From Candidatus Methanoplasma glyptotermitis (GTDB lineage Archaea; Thermoplasmatota; Thermoplasmata; Methanomassiliicoccales; Methanomethylophilaceae): a stretch of DNA of 33,272 nucleotides. A program made the translations under genes and the position numbers. Shown piece by piece: positions 1 to 7,812 of this stretch; position 1 is the stretch's first letter, and each line of letters begins with the position of its first letter. The notes below the pieces were generated by a model, which saw only the letters and a list, made by a program, of their open reading frames with translations, had not been told where the DNA came from and did not search any database. Where the stretch lies: positions 1 through 33,272 of the forward strand of contig JAIRYF010000017.1 of assembly GCA_031267895.1 (NCBI GenBank), given 5' to 3'.

Positions 1-21
1 TCATAACATCCGTCCGCCCAC

Positions 22-2400
22 ATGGGGGGGGGGAATTATATTTTCCCCGGCCGGCTGAATATAATCGTAGTATTTGCTGCTGCTCTGTTTCTCGCAGCAG
101 CAGTCTTTGTAACTTACTCTGAACAAAATGAGTCGGATGCAGCTGTTGGTACCTGGAACTGCGGTCCCAACGGCAACGGCGATGTTACAGCAACCCTCAC
201 GGACGATGGTGTTCTTACGATATCCGGTACCGGCAATATGAACAATTACAGCAGTTATTCATCCACGCCGTGGTACAGCGTCAGGACGAACATAACGAGT
301 ATCATAATCAAATCAGGCGTGACGTCCATCGGCAACAGTGCATTCCAGAACTGCACCAGCCTGAAAACTGTGACAATAGAGGGTGATGTGGGAACCATCG
401 GCACCTATGCATTCTACGGCTGCACCAGCCTGAAAACCGTGACAATAGAGGGTGATGTGGGAACTATCGGCAACTGGGCATTCCAGAACTGCACCAGCCT
501 GACATCCATCAATATACCTAAAAGTGTGACGTCCATAGGCAACGTTACATTTTATAACTGCACCAGCCTGACATCCATTGTCATACCTGATAAGGTGACA
601 ACCATCGACAACTATACATTCGCCAACTGCACCAGCCTGAAAACTGTGACAGTAGAAGGCAATGTGGAAACCATCGATACCTATGCATTCCAGAACTGCA
701 CAAGCCTAGGAGGCACGATGGTACAGGATATACTCCATAGTGTAACGTCCATCGGCACCTATGCATTCAGTGGCTGCACCGGTCTGACATCCCTTGTCAT
801 ACCAGACAGCGTGGAAACCATCGGCACCTATGCATTCAGTGGTTGCAACAAACTGACCTCTGTTATCATATCGGACAAGGTGACAATCATCAGCGAACGA
901 ACATTCCAGAAATGCACCAGCCTGACATCCGTCATCATACCGGACAAAGTGACAGTCATCGGCACCTCTGCATTCATAGAATGCGCAAGTCTCAAAATTG
1001 TGACAATGAATGATGATTTGAAAACCATCGGTTCAGGTGCATTCTATAACTGCACCGGCCTGACCTCTGTCATCATACCGGACAAGGTGACAGAGATCGG
1101 CAGCACTGCATTCTATAGCTGCACCAGCCTGACCTCTATAAATATACCGAAAAGCGTGACATCAATCGGCGTCAGTGCATTCGCAGGCTCCGGCCTGACA
1201 TCTGTAACAATACCGGACACGGTGACAATCATTAACAACGCTACATTCCAAAGATGCACCAGCCTGACATCCGTCGTCATACCCGACAGTGTAACATCCA
1301 TCATAGGCGGTGTATTCCTGGGTTGCACCAGCTTGACATCTGTCGTCATACCAGACAAGGCGACAATCAATAACGCCGCATTCCAGAACTGCACCGGCCT
1401 GACATCCGTGACCGTAACAGGCGGACTTGTCGGTGAGGAGAAAACACTCTTAATGAATGGAATAATAGACAAGTATTTCAAGGACGGAACGGACTGGAAA
1501 CTGCCCGGAATGTCCGATGACACCATAGTGTCTCTGACCCTGAGAGATATCAGTTCCTCGGATTACGATCCCAACAGCAAAGACGGAAAAGGAGGAATAG
1601 CCGGAGACGGAGAAAGAGAACTGTATTACAGCAATACCAAGTTCACTTGGAATACAGAAGATTCAAAATGGGATGTTAATACATATACCGTAACCATTGC
1701 GAAAGAAACCGGAGTATCCGGTTTCGGATACACCGTAACCAGAGACGGTTCCGTTATATGCACAGAGCAGTACACAGAACCGTTCGCGGTAAACCACGGC
1801 GACACCTTTACCGTAACTGCTCTGATGTACGGAGAGTACGCATTCGATAAGTGGCAGGTATACCCCGAGTCTTCGGTACATAATTCCAAAAACAATCCGT
1901 TAACCGTACAGTACGTATCCGGAGATATCTCCTTAACGGCATACGGAGAACTCATACAGTATTACGTTACATTCGATTCCGGTTCCGACTATACGGTATA
2001 TGTTAACGGTTCTCCCGCATCTCAGCCGATATGTGTTACAGGAAAAGGAAGTCTTGTATTTTCAGTACAGACACCGGAAGGATACTCTGCCGTTCCCGTC
2101 ATAGAGGGAATAGCAAATCTTACTGCACAGTCTGATGGATCATACAGAATATCCGAGATATACTCGAACGTGCGTGTAACCGCAACAGTAACCGCAGACG
2201 GCGGTAACGGTTCGGGAGAAGACTCCGGTAACGGCAATGATTCCGGAAACGGTTCCGGTAACGGAAACACAGGCGACGGTACAGACGGCGGAAACAGTGT
2301 ATCCTATTGGATGCCAATAGTCATAATCGCAGTGTTCTTTGCCTGTGTTGCGATCGCATGGATGTCTCTGTTCTTCTTTAAACGCGGAAAGGAACAGTGA
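22..2400 (+). CDS. BspA-like leucine-rich-repeat surface protein
   Basis: A 792-residue predicted cell-surface protein, probably an adhesin or binding protein. An N-terminal hydrophobic helix (about residues 13-32) acts as signal or anchor. A short beta-rich segment with the ISGTGNM signature typical of BspA-like proteins follows. About 16 LRR_5-type repeats, each near 23 residues with the core TSLTSVxIPDxVTxIGxxAF, cover residues 95-470. After them come domains with YTVTI and YYVTF strands like the bacterial and archaeal surface repeat families (about 560-730), then a Gly/Asn/Ser/Asp-rich linker and a C-terminal membrane helix (about 765-785) ending in FFFKRGKEQ. The protein is therefore held in the membrane with the repeats outside. 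There is an in-frame TAA at 4-6, so the ATG at 22 is the first possible start in this frame, but no ribosome-binding site is visible and the codon leads straight into a poly-G tract. Substrate unknown. Confidence 0.85.
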   Translation: MGGGNYIFPGRLNIIVVFAAALFLAAAVFVTYSEQNESDAAVGTWNCGPNGNGDVTATLTDDGVLTISGTGNMNNYSSYSSTPWYSVRTNITSIIIKSGVTSIGNSAFQNCTSLKTVTIEGDVGTIGTYAFYGCTSLKTVTIEGDVGTIGNWAFQNCTSLTSINIPKSVTSIGNVTFYNCTSLTSIVIPDKVTTIDNYTFANCTSLKTVTVEGNVETIDTYAFQNCTSLGGTMVQDILHSVTSIGTYAFSGCTGLTSLVIPDSVETIGTYAFSGCNKLTSVIISDKVTIISERTFQKCTSLTSVIIPDKVTVIGTSAFIECASLKIVTMNDDLKTIGSGAFYNCTGLTSVIIPDKVTEIGSTAFYSCTSLTSINIPKSVTSIGVSAFAGSGLTSVTIPDTVTIINNATFQRCTSLTSVVIPDSVTSIIGGVFLGCTSLTSVVIPDKATINNAAFQNCTGLTSVTVTGGLVGEEKTLLMNGIIDKYFKDGTDWKLPGMSDDTIVSLTLRDISSSDYDPNSKDGKGGIAGDGERELYYSNTKFTWNTEDSKWDVNTYTVTIAKETGVSGFGYTVTRDGSVICTEQYTEPFAVNHGDTFTVTALMYGEYAFDKWQVYPESSVHNSKNNPLTVQYVSGDISLTAYGELIQYYVTFDSGSDYTVYVNGSPASQPICVTGKGSLVFSVQTPEGYSAVPVIEGIANLTAQSDGSYRISEIYSNVRVTATVTADGGNGSGEDSGNGNDSGNGSGNGNTGDGTDGGNSVSYWMPIVIIAVFFACVAIAWMSLFFFKRGKEQ
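24..33 (+). repeat. Homopolymeric tract of ten G at the start codon
   Basis: Ten consecutive G residues begin with the G of the ATG start codon and encode three glycines. One base gained or lost would put the surface-protein frame out of register with this ATG. In the other two forward frames the sequence just upstream is open to the window edge, so a different tract length could join the gene to another N-terminus. Such tracts at the 5' end of surface-protein genes are a known form of phase-variation switch in bacteria. Here this is an inference from position and length. Confidence 0.75.
300..1430 (+). repeat. Degenerate tandem repeats of about 69 bp (LRR units)
   Basis: Imperfect tandem units of about 69 bp, recognisable by recurring tgcaccagcctgac and cattccagaactgc segments, encode the LRR_5 repeats of the surface protein. 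Some neighbours, for example the units around 345-480, are nearly identical over a full period. This suggests recent duplication or recombination within the gene. A few units are shorter or irregular, for example around 1180 and 1365. Confidence 0.85.
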
Positions 2401-2885
2401 GAAAGGGAACGACACCTGAATCCTTATCTTTAACAAAACACAGAAGATACCGCCGCAGATTCTGCGGGGGCCTCTCTTACTTTTAACTATTTTCTCATCC
2501 CTTTCTTTCAGTTTTATTCTTCTCCTTTCCTTGGTATACTCCGCACAAATTTTCTTTCGCATTTCCGAAGAGAACCGATCCTCAGAGACAGCATTCGGCG
2601 GTCCTATCAACATATTTAAGATCAAAGGATGACGCGGTTTTCATCATTTGACGAATCCCATATTTTCCTCCTGTGATGTTCCGATGTTTCTGTACCGCGC
2701 GGTTATGTCAATAAATCACGATGTCCGGAGAATATTCCGGTGTGCAGGCACGGTTGCAGCTACTCCCCCAGTCGGCATGTCGATTCCGAAAGATAAACCG
2801 GCACACATATGATGCAATTCTGAGAACTTTACGTCGCTAATTGTAGAGTCCGTTATTAATACTGCAAACAAAAGATAAAAGTTAT
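2401..2885. other. Intergenic region after the LRR gene
   Basis: No convincing gene. It holds a hairpin with a T-rich tail just after the LRR gene (2453-2490), an imperfect palindrome CCGGA-N6-TCCGG at 2725-2740 of unknown role, and a likely TATA box (TATTAATA, 2854-2861). That box lies about 25-30 bases before the ATG at 2886, which suggests a leaderless transcript for the next operon. Minus-strand open frames here run into the antisense of the LRR gene and lack recognisable protein features. Confidence 0.6.
2453..2490 (+). terminator. Putative terminator of the LRR gene
   Basis: A six-base-pair stem (CCGCAG/CTGCGG, loop ATT, 2453-2467) lies 50 bases after the LRR stop codon and is followed by a C/T-rich stretch with T runs to about 2490. 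Archaeal termination depends mainly on U-rich tracts, so the T-rich tail may be the active part. Confidence 0.4.
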
Positions 2886-3419
2886 ATGAAAATCGGACAG
2901 ATATTCCAAACAACCAAAAAGAGCGACAGAAGAAGACTGGGAGCGGAACTTATGGACGACGTCCTCTGTATAGACTGCAGAGGATGCAGGAAGATACCGG
3001 ATGTCAGGTCATCCGAGTGTCTAAGATGTATAGTATCCAATATTTCACAGCAGGGCAATGCTTCGAGGATCAGGCTGAGAACGAGCAGAGACCTGGAACT
3101 ATTTGGGCCGGCAACAGATGCCCTTTGCGAAATGGCAATTCTTTATCAGTCAATGATGCCGGTCGGGAAAAACGGCTGCAAAAAGACATGTTCGGAATGC
3201 ATAAATTCATATCAGAAGGTCTCAGAGATAATATGGTCCGGATTTCCAGATCCGAATTTTGATTCTGCCAGAGGCAGGCTCGGTTCCTTCCGCACGCAGA
3301 ATGCGGAATGCAGTGCATGTATGCAGAAGACGTACAGAGCACTCGATCAGGCCGAATTGGGGATCGAAAACATAAGGAAAAAAGTATCGGTGGAAGTCGC
3401 AAGGTTGGGTGATATCTGA
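2886..3419 (+). CDS. Cys-rich protein of a secretion-ATPase operon
   Basis: A 177-residue soluble protein with no signal peptide or membrane helix. It carries eleven cysteines, many in paired motifs: C28-xx-C31-xx-C34, C45-xx-C48, C98-xxx-C102-xx-C105 and C142-xx-C145. These could bind Zn or an Fe-S cluster, but which one cannot be told from sequence. I do not recognise a named family. Its stop codon overlaps the start of the secretion ATPase (TGATG at 3417-3421), so the two are translationally coupled and this protein probably serves the same machine. The ATG at 2886 lies about 25 bases after a TATTAATA box and has no Shine-Dalgarno sequence, fitting a leaderless mRNA. Confidence 0.75.
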   Translation: MKIGQIFQTTKKSDRRRLGAELMDDVLCIDCRGCRKIPDVRSSECLRCIVSNISQQGNASRIRLRTSRDLELFGPATDALCEMAILYQSMMPVGKNGCKKTCSECINSYQKVSEIIWSGFPDPNFDSARGRLGSFRTQNAECSACMQKTYRALDQAELGIENIRKKVSVEVARLGDI

Positions 3420-5302
3420 TGGCGAGAGTACTTTCGTCATTTGTGGGAAGACTCAACAAAAGGAACATCCACGAGGTGAGTTACAACGATCGGCTTATCA
3501 TAACGGACTACAGCGATCAGGAGAACAATCAGTACTGTAACCCGCAGCCGACTGCATTGCCGTCTTACAGTACGACATACGAGCCGGCTGAATACGGGAC
3601 ATTCCCGGCGGAGGTTCAGGAAGGGCATGGAAGCAAAAGCCAAGTTCCGCAGACGATCTCCAAAAGATCCATGCTGGACGGGCTGGTATCTCTTTCGGAA
3701 TGCAACATGCGAACCAAACCGGTGTATGCGGACTGTTGGCTTGTGGGAAGAAAAGAAGATCTCGAAAATACTTTCGATTACGTTCAGCCGGGCGGAAAAG
3801 TCACGGTCGGCACGGCTGCAGACGGAGAAACTGAGTACAATCTCACCCCTGCCGAATACTCCTACTCGGATTCGGTCAACGCAGTGATCGAAAGAGTGAT
3901 CCGGGGTATACGGGAAATGTACGGGACCAAAGGCGGGAGAATGGACAGACAGAGCGTCATCGGACATGCCAGAAGAATGCTTTTGGACTACTCAGACACT
4001 ATTGAGGCGGTTTACGGAAGGGACACGGAACTGATAGACCGGATGATCGGGGAGATGTGCGACATCGTTTACAGATACACCATAGGGATGGGGATATTCG
4101 AGGTGCTGCTTGCGGACACGAAACTCGAGGACATATACATCGATGCTCCGTGCGACAGAAACAGAATTCATGTAACTATGAATGGATCCGCCGCAGACAA
4201 TTCGCACATAAGATGCAGGACAAACCTCATGGTAGATAAAAAAGAGATCATGAATCTCATCAATATCCTGAAGAAAGACAGCGGACTGCGGTACTGCGAA
4301 TCAAACCCGATCCTGGAAACTGACATAAAGATGCATGATGCCAGGGCCACGGTCGTGGGGTATCCGATGAGTCCGAACGGCGATGCCGTTGCGATAAGGA
4401 AACACTCTGTGAGACCGTGGACACTTACCAGACTGATAGCAAACGGAACGATGGACCCGAGAGTGGCAGGTATGCTTTCATTCCTTGTTGACAACAGATC
4501 GACATTCCTGATATGCGGTGCAAGAGGGGCAGGAAAGAGTTCGCTTCTGTCATCTCTGATGTTTGAATTTCCGCTGTCACAGAGAATACTGACGATCGAA
4601 GACACAATGGAACTGCCGAGTGCGAGAATGAGACGGATGGGATATAAAGTCCAATCAATGCTCATAGACAACAGGATGAACGGCGACAGTCTGTCCAGGG
4701 CCGATGAAGCTCTGAGAGTATCACTGAGAATGGGAGAATCGGCTATCGTTCTCGGGGAGGTCAGAGGGGAAGAGGCCAGGACCATGTATCAGAGCATGAG
4801 GACCGGACGTGCGGGAAGTTCCATCATGGGAACCATACACGGAGATTCGGCAAGATCGGTCTATGAAAGGGTTGTGCATGACATGAACATCCCGCCGGAA
4901 GCGTTCATGGCCACGGATATATTGGTTACGCTGGGAACTGTCAGGGACAGAAGGACGGGCAATCAGATAAGAAAAGTAAATGAAGTGGCGGCAACCGCGG
5001 ATGCAGCAGGAGAATTCATCGATATCTCCGACAGTTCAATGCTTTTCTCTTCTCCGGTGATGAAACGTATTCTTTCATCATCTCAAATGAACAAGTCGGA
5101 CATCTCCAAAGAGATCAGAGCGAGAGCAGTCATAAGATCATTCCTTGCCGATGCCGGAAAGGTACATGGGGAGGAATACCATGGCCCGGAGTGGATCGGG
5201 ATAGCCAACGACCATGTTTCCAGGTCAAGGGAAAACACCGCCGAAGATGTTCTCATATCGTTTAAGGCAAAATTCAGCAGTCTAACCGGGATAGGTGTCT
5301 GA
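3419..5302 (+). CDS. Type II/IV secretion system ATPase (FlaI/TadA/GspE family)
   Basis: A 627-residue cytoplasmic ATPase of the kind that powers archaeal pili, archaella and Tad-like secretion. The central N-terminal domain (around 150-330) resembles the VirB11/GspE N-domain, with motifs such as DTKLEDIYIDAP and RATVVGYPMSPNGDAVAIRKH. Walker A is GARGAGKS at 367-374. The Walker B region is IVLGEVRGEEA, with E447 as the expected acidic residue. A His-box-like GTIHGDSARSVYERV segment follows. The first 100 residues are low in similarity to anything I know. It sits between the Cys-rich protein and a TadC/GspF-like membrane protein, the usual partner. No pilin, archaellin or prepilin peptidase gene is nearby, so the exported substrate is unknown. 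Confidence 0.9.
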   Translation: MARVLSSFVGRLNKRNIHEVSYNDRLIITDYSDQENNQYCNPQPTALPSYSTTYEPAEYGTFPAEVQEGHGSKSQVPQTISKRSMLDGLVSLSECNMRTKPVYADCWLVGRKEDLENTFDYVQPGGKVTVGTAADGETEYNLTPAEYSYSDSVNAVIERVIRGIREMYGTKGGRMDRQSVIGHARRMLLDYSDTIEAVYGRDTELIDRMIGEMCDIVYRYTIGMGIFEVLLADTKLEDIYIDAPCDRNRIHVTMNGSAADNSHIRCRTNLMVDKKEIMNLINILKKDSGLRYCESNPILETDIKMHDARATVVGYPMSPNGDAVAIRKHSVRPWTLTRLIANGTMDPRVAGMLSFLVDNRSTFLICGARGAGKSSLLSSLMFEFPLSQRILTIEDTMELPSARMRRMGYKVQSMLIDNRMNGDSLSRADEALRVSLRMGESAIVLGEVRGEEARTMYQSMRTGRAGSSIMGTIHGDSARSVYERVVHDMNIPPEAFMATDILVTLGTVRDRRTGNQIRKVNEVAATADAAGEFIDISDSSMLFSSPVMKRILSSSQMNKSDISKEIRARAVIRSFLADAGKVHGEEYHGPEWIGIANDHVSRSRENTAEDVLISFKAKFSSLTGIGV

Positions 5303-5303
5303 C

Positions 5304-6704
5304 GTGTCTGCGAAAAATACCGGGAACCCGAACAGACTGGTCAATGAGGCACCGACGGTCATCGGCATGATGTCCGCCGTCATAGAGAGAGGAGGTTCCA
5401 TCGACACAGCAGTGAGAGATGTCGCGGACAACGGGCCGGAAAAATCGGCCAAGATGTTCAGAGATATCGTCATAAAAGCAGACACCAGACAGATACCGGA
5501 TATATCCGGAGGGTTATCGGAAATGCTTTCTGGTGTCCCGTCTGAAGCCGTGGCATACAAGAGGGCGGTACACATGGCGATGGCCGCATCGGTATCATCA
5601 GACCGTCCTGAAAGGGAGAGGATGCTGACCAGCGCATCCGAGATATCCCTGAGCGGTCTGAAGGATATCGGGGAAAGATACAGTACGTCTCTGAATATCC
5701 CATGCATGATGATCTTCGGTCTCGGAATAATGGTGCCGATGGTCCTTATGTCTATACTTCCGATGCTTAACATCGGCGGAATCTTCGGCAATTCACCGAT
5801 AGGATCCGGTCCGATAACCATTGTGACGCTGGTATTGATTCCCGCGGCGATGACATTGGCGATCGTATCGGTCAGAGAAAAAAATCCGTTCGCGGGACCG
5901 TCCGGGAAAACCGATGTCAGATACATTTTTCCAATAATGCTGATTGTTCCGTCGGCGGCTGTCTGTTTTATTGTGACAGGCGACATCCGAATCTCAGTAA
6001 TGGCCGCCGCAGGAGTAACCGGTGCGGCATCATTGGCGGTTGCGATGCCGTACGTGAATCGTGAGAAAACAAGGGAGAAGCAGGAGGCGGCACTTCAGGA
6101 TTCGGTATTCGAACTCGGCAGCCGTCTGATTTCCGGAGAAAATTACGAAACTGCGGTCACTGCAGCCGTCGGTTCCAAGCCGGAATGCCTCGCGATATCC
6201 GAGGATGTATCCGCAGGGCTGAGGATGTGCAGGGGCGACGTATGTTCTGCAATAAACAGTTCGGTAGGAAAAGTGTCTTCCAGAATATCGGATGTGTTGT
6301 GCGATGTATACAGATGTTCCACCAAAGATGCGAGAGATGCCGGAAGACTCGCAGTGTCTGTCGGCAGACAGCTTCAGGACCAGGATGCCGTCAGAAGAGG
6401 AATAAAGACCAAACTGAAGAGCATGACCGACATGATGGTCGGAACAGCGGCGGTGTTTGCGCCTTTGGTTCTGGGAATGAGCGTGACCATGCTGAATCCC
6501 ATATCAAAGGTGATGGACGGTGTGGACCTGGGAAACACATCTGCAATAATTTCCGTGTACCTGATAGAGCTGTGTGCGCTGATCTCTGTTCTGACATCTC
6601 TGCTCGGCGGCAAGACCGATGTCAGGGATATTATGTACAGACTGGGAGCAATGCTTCCCGTATCGATGGCTGTGTTCGCGTTATGTTCGGCTGTGAGCCT
6701 TTGA
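5304..6704 (+). CDS. TadC/GspF/FlaJ-like secretion membrane protein
   Basis: About 466 residues, with two copies of the T2SSF-type helical domain (roughly residues 15-125 and 265-385), each followed by membrane helices. Hydrophobic segments lie near 133-157, 172-193, 212-255, 388-410, 418-440 and 446-465. Family members form the inner-membrane platform on which the secretion ATPase acts. Two GTG starts are possible, 5295 and 5304. I chose 5304 because a GGTG Shine-Dalgarno-like motif (5294-5299) sits just before it and it follows the ATPase stop by one base. Starting at 5295 would add three residues and overlap the ATPase. It ends the operon as seen here. Confidence 0.85.
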   Translation: MSAKNTGNPNRLVNEAPTVIGMMSAVIERGGSIDTAVRDVADNGPEKSAKMFRDIVIKADTRQIPDISGGLSEMLSGVPSEAVAYKRAVHMAMAASVSSDRPERERMLTSASEISLSGLKDIGERYSTSLNIPCMMIFGLGIMVPMVLMSILPMLNIGGIFGNSPIGSGPITIVTLVLIPAAMTLAIVSVREKNPFAGPSGKTDVRYIFPIMLIVPSAAVCFIVTGDIRISVMAAAGVTGAASLAVAMPYVNREKTREKQEAALQDSVFELGSRLISGENYETAVTAAVGSKPECLAISEDVSAGLRMCRGDVCSAINSSVGKVSSRISDVLCDVYRCSTKDARDAGRLAVSVGRQLQDQDAVRRGIKTKLKSMTDMMVGTAAVFAPLVLGMSVTMLNPISKVMDGVDLGNTSAIISVYLIELCALISVLTSLLGGKTDVRDIMYRLGAMLPVSMAVFALCSAVSL

Positions 6705-7278
6705 GGGACCGTTGACGGTGGATGCCGCTGATATTTTTCGACACATTCACAAGTTCCCGTGACAAAAAACACCATGGAGAATGCGAAAATACCCTTGCAA
6801 GAATAGCGCACGATTCAGCGAAAACAAGATTGCATTTCCATGGTTCGTTCTCCCGCCGTTACGAGCGATGTGTTAAGGAAATGGGTTCCCGCTTCATATC
6901 TGCAGATGAGTTCTTCAGACACCGGATAAAAGGATCATGGATCCGTCGCTGGCTTTGGATCTGACTTTTGTTTCGTCATACTCGGAAATGAACGGTTGGA
7001 CTGAATGAGGCTTAGCCGCGATGGAGAGGACCATAACAAATACATCATTCCGGTCACAGACGGTAACGTATCTCAGTGGCGTTTGACATGTTCCGATTCT
7101 ATGACTCATCGGTTATTGACAAATGGTTCTATTTGAAGTTCATATCGGTCGAACAGACATCTGAATATCAGATCAGGATCGATTGGCCTTATTTGATCAT
7201 GCACACGTTTTTGAGGCAGTCTATTTCGAAAGTCTGCGTAAGAATCAAGGATATATACGGCGAAGGTAATCGTCCGGT
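6705..7278. other. Intergenic region, no gene seen
   Basis: The 574 bases between the secretion module and the DUF2085 gene contain short open frames on both strands (up to 88 codons). None has a family signature, a convincing ribosome-binding site or conserved-looking composition. I see no strong hairpin or tRNA-like fold. A possible TATA-like element (CTTATTTG near 7187-7194) could serve the next gene. Confidence 0.5.
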
Positions 7279-7806
7279 ATGGAGAGATCCGCCCCGGGCA
7301 GGATGTTTATGCTGTTTCTCTCGGGGTTTATGGTTCTCATGATTCTTATTCCTCTCATCTATCCGCACGGATCGTTCACCGGCCTTGACGGGCGTGCGGG
7401 TGTCATTGAGAATTGGGACAGTCTCTCTCACGCAGACCCCGTTACGCGGGCCGTCTACTTTTTGGGAGACCTCTTCTGCCATCAGGAGGAATCCAGATCA
7501 TTCATCATTAACGGGTCCCAGATGGCATTCTGCCACAGAGATACATCTATCCTTCTCGGAGTGATATTGGGACTGGCGGCTGCAGATGAGGCAATAGGAA
7601 AGATCTACGCGGGAAACAAACTATTGGTTTATGCGGGAGCGGTCATGATACTGTCGACTGCCGCCGAATGGGCTGCAGAGTACATTTCGGGATATGATCT
7701 CCTCGCCGCAAGAGTCGCCACGGGAGTGCTGGCCGGCATAGGCATTGCGCTGATCCTTCAATATGCCGTTACAAATCAATATGAAAAAATAATGAAGTTT
7801 GAATAA
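7279..7806 (+). CDS. DUF2085 membrane protein
   Basis: A 175-residue integral membrane protein. The signature is the pair CHQEESRSF (C95-H96 region, about residues 67-76 of the mature core) and INGSQMAFCHRDTSILLG, which match the CHQ...RSF and CxRDTGI pattern of DUF2085, a family common in methanogens and some bacteria. Four hydrophobic segments are visible: near 9-27, 95-110, 118-137 and 145-164. The function of the family is unknown. The Cys/His pairs could bind metal or haem, which is speculation. The start could instead be ATG 7303 or 7309; the last has a closer purine-rich stretch upstream. It ends six bases before the end of convergent nrdJ. Confidence 0.75.
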   Translation: MERSAPGRMFMLFLSGFMVLMILIPLIYPHGSFTGLDGRAGVIENWDSLSHADPVTRAVYFLGDLFCHQEESRSFIINGSQMAFCHRDTSILLGVILGLAAADEAIGKIYAGNKLLVYAGAVMILSTAAEWAAEYISGYDLLAARVATGVLAGIGIALILQYAVTNQYEKIMKFE

Positions 7807-7812
7807 AGGAAT

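Noticed and set aside
300-1430. CRISPR-like array from regularly spaced repeats
   Set aside because: The repeats are in frame, degenerate, have no unique spacers and encode LRR_5 protein units.
2140-2625. 161-codon minus-strand open frame after the LRR gene
   Set aside because: Half of it is antisense to the LRR gene's coding end. The remainder is charged low-complexity sequence with no signature and covers the likely terminator.
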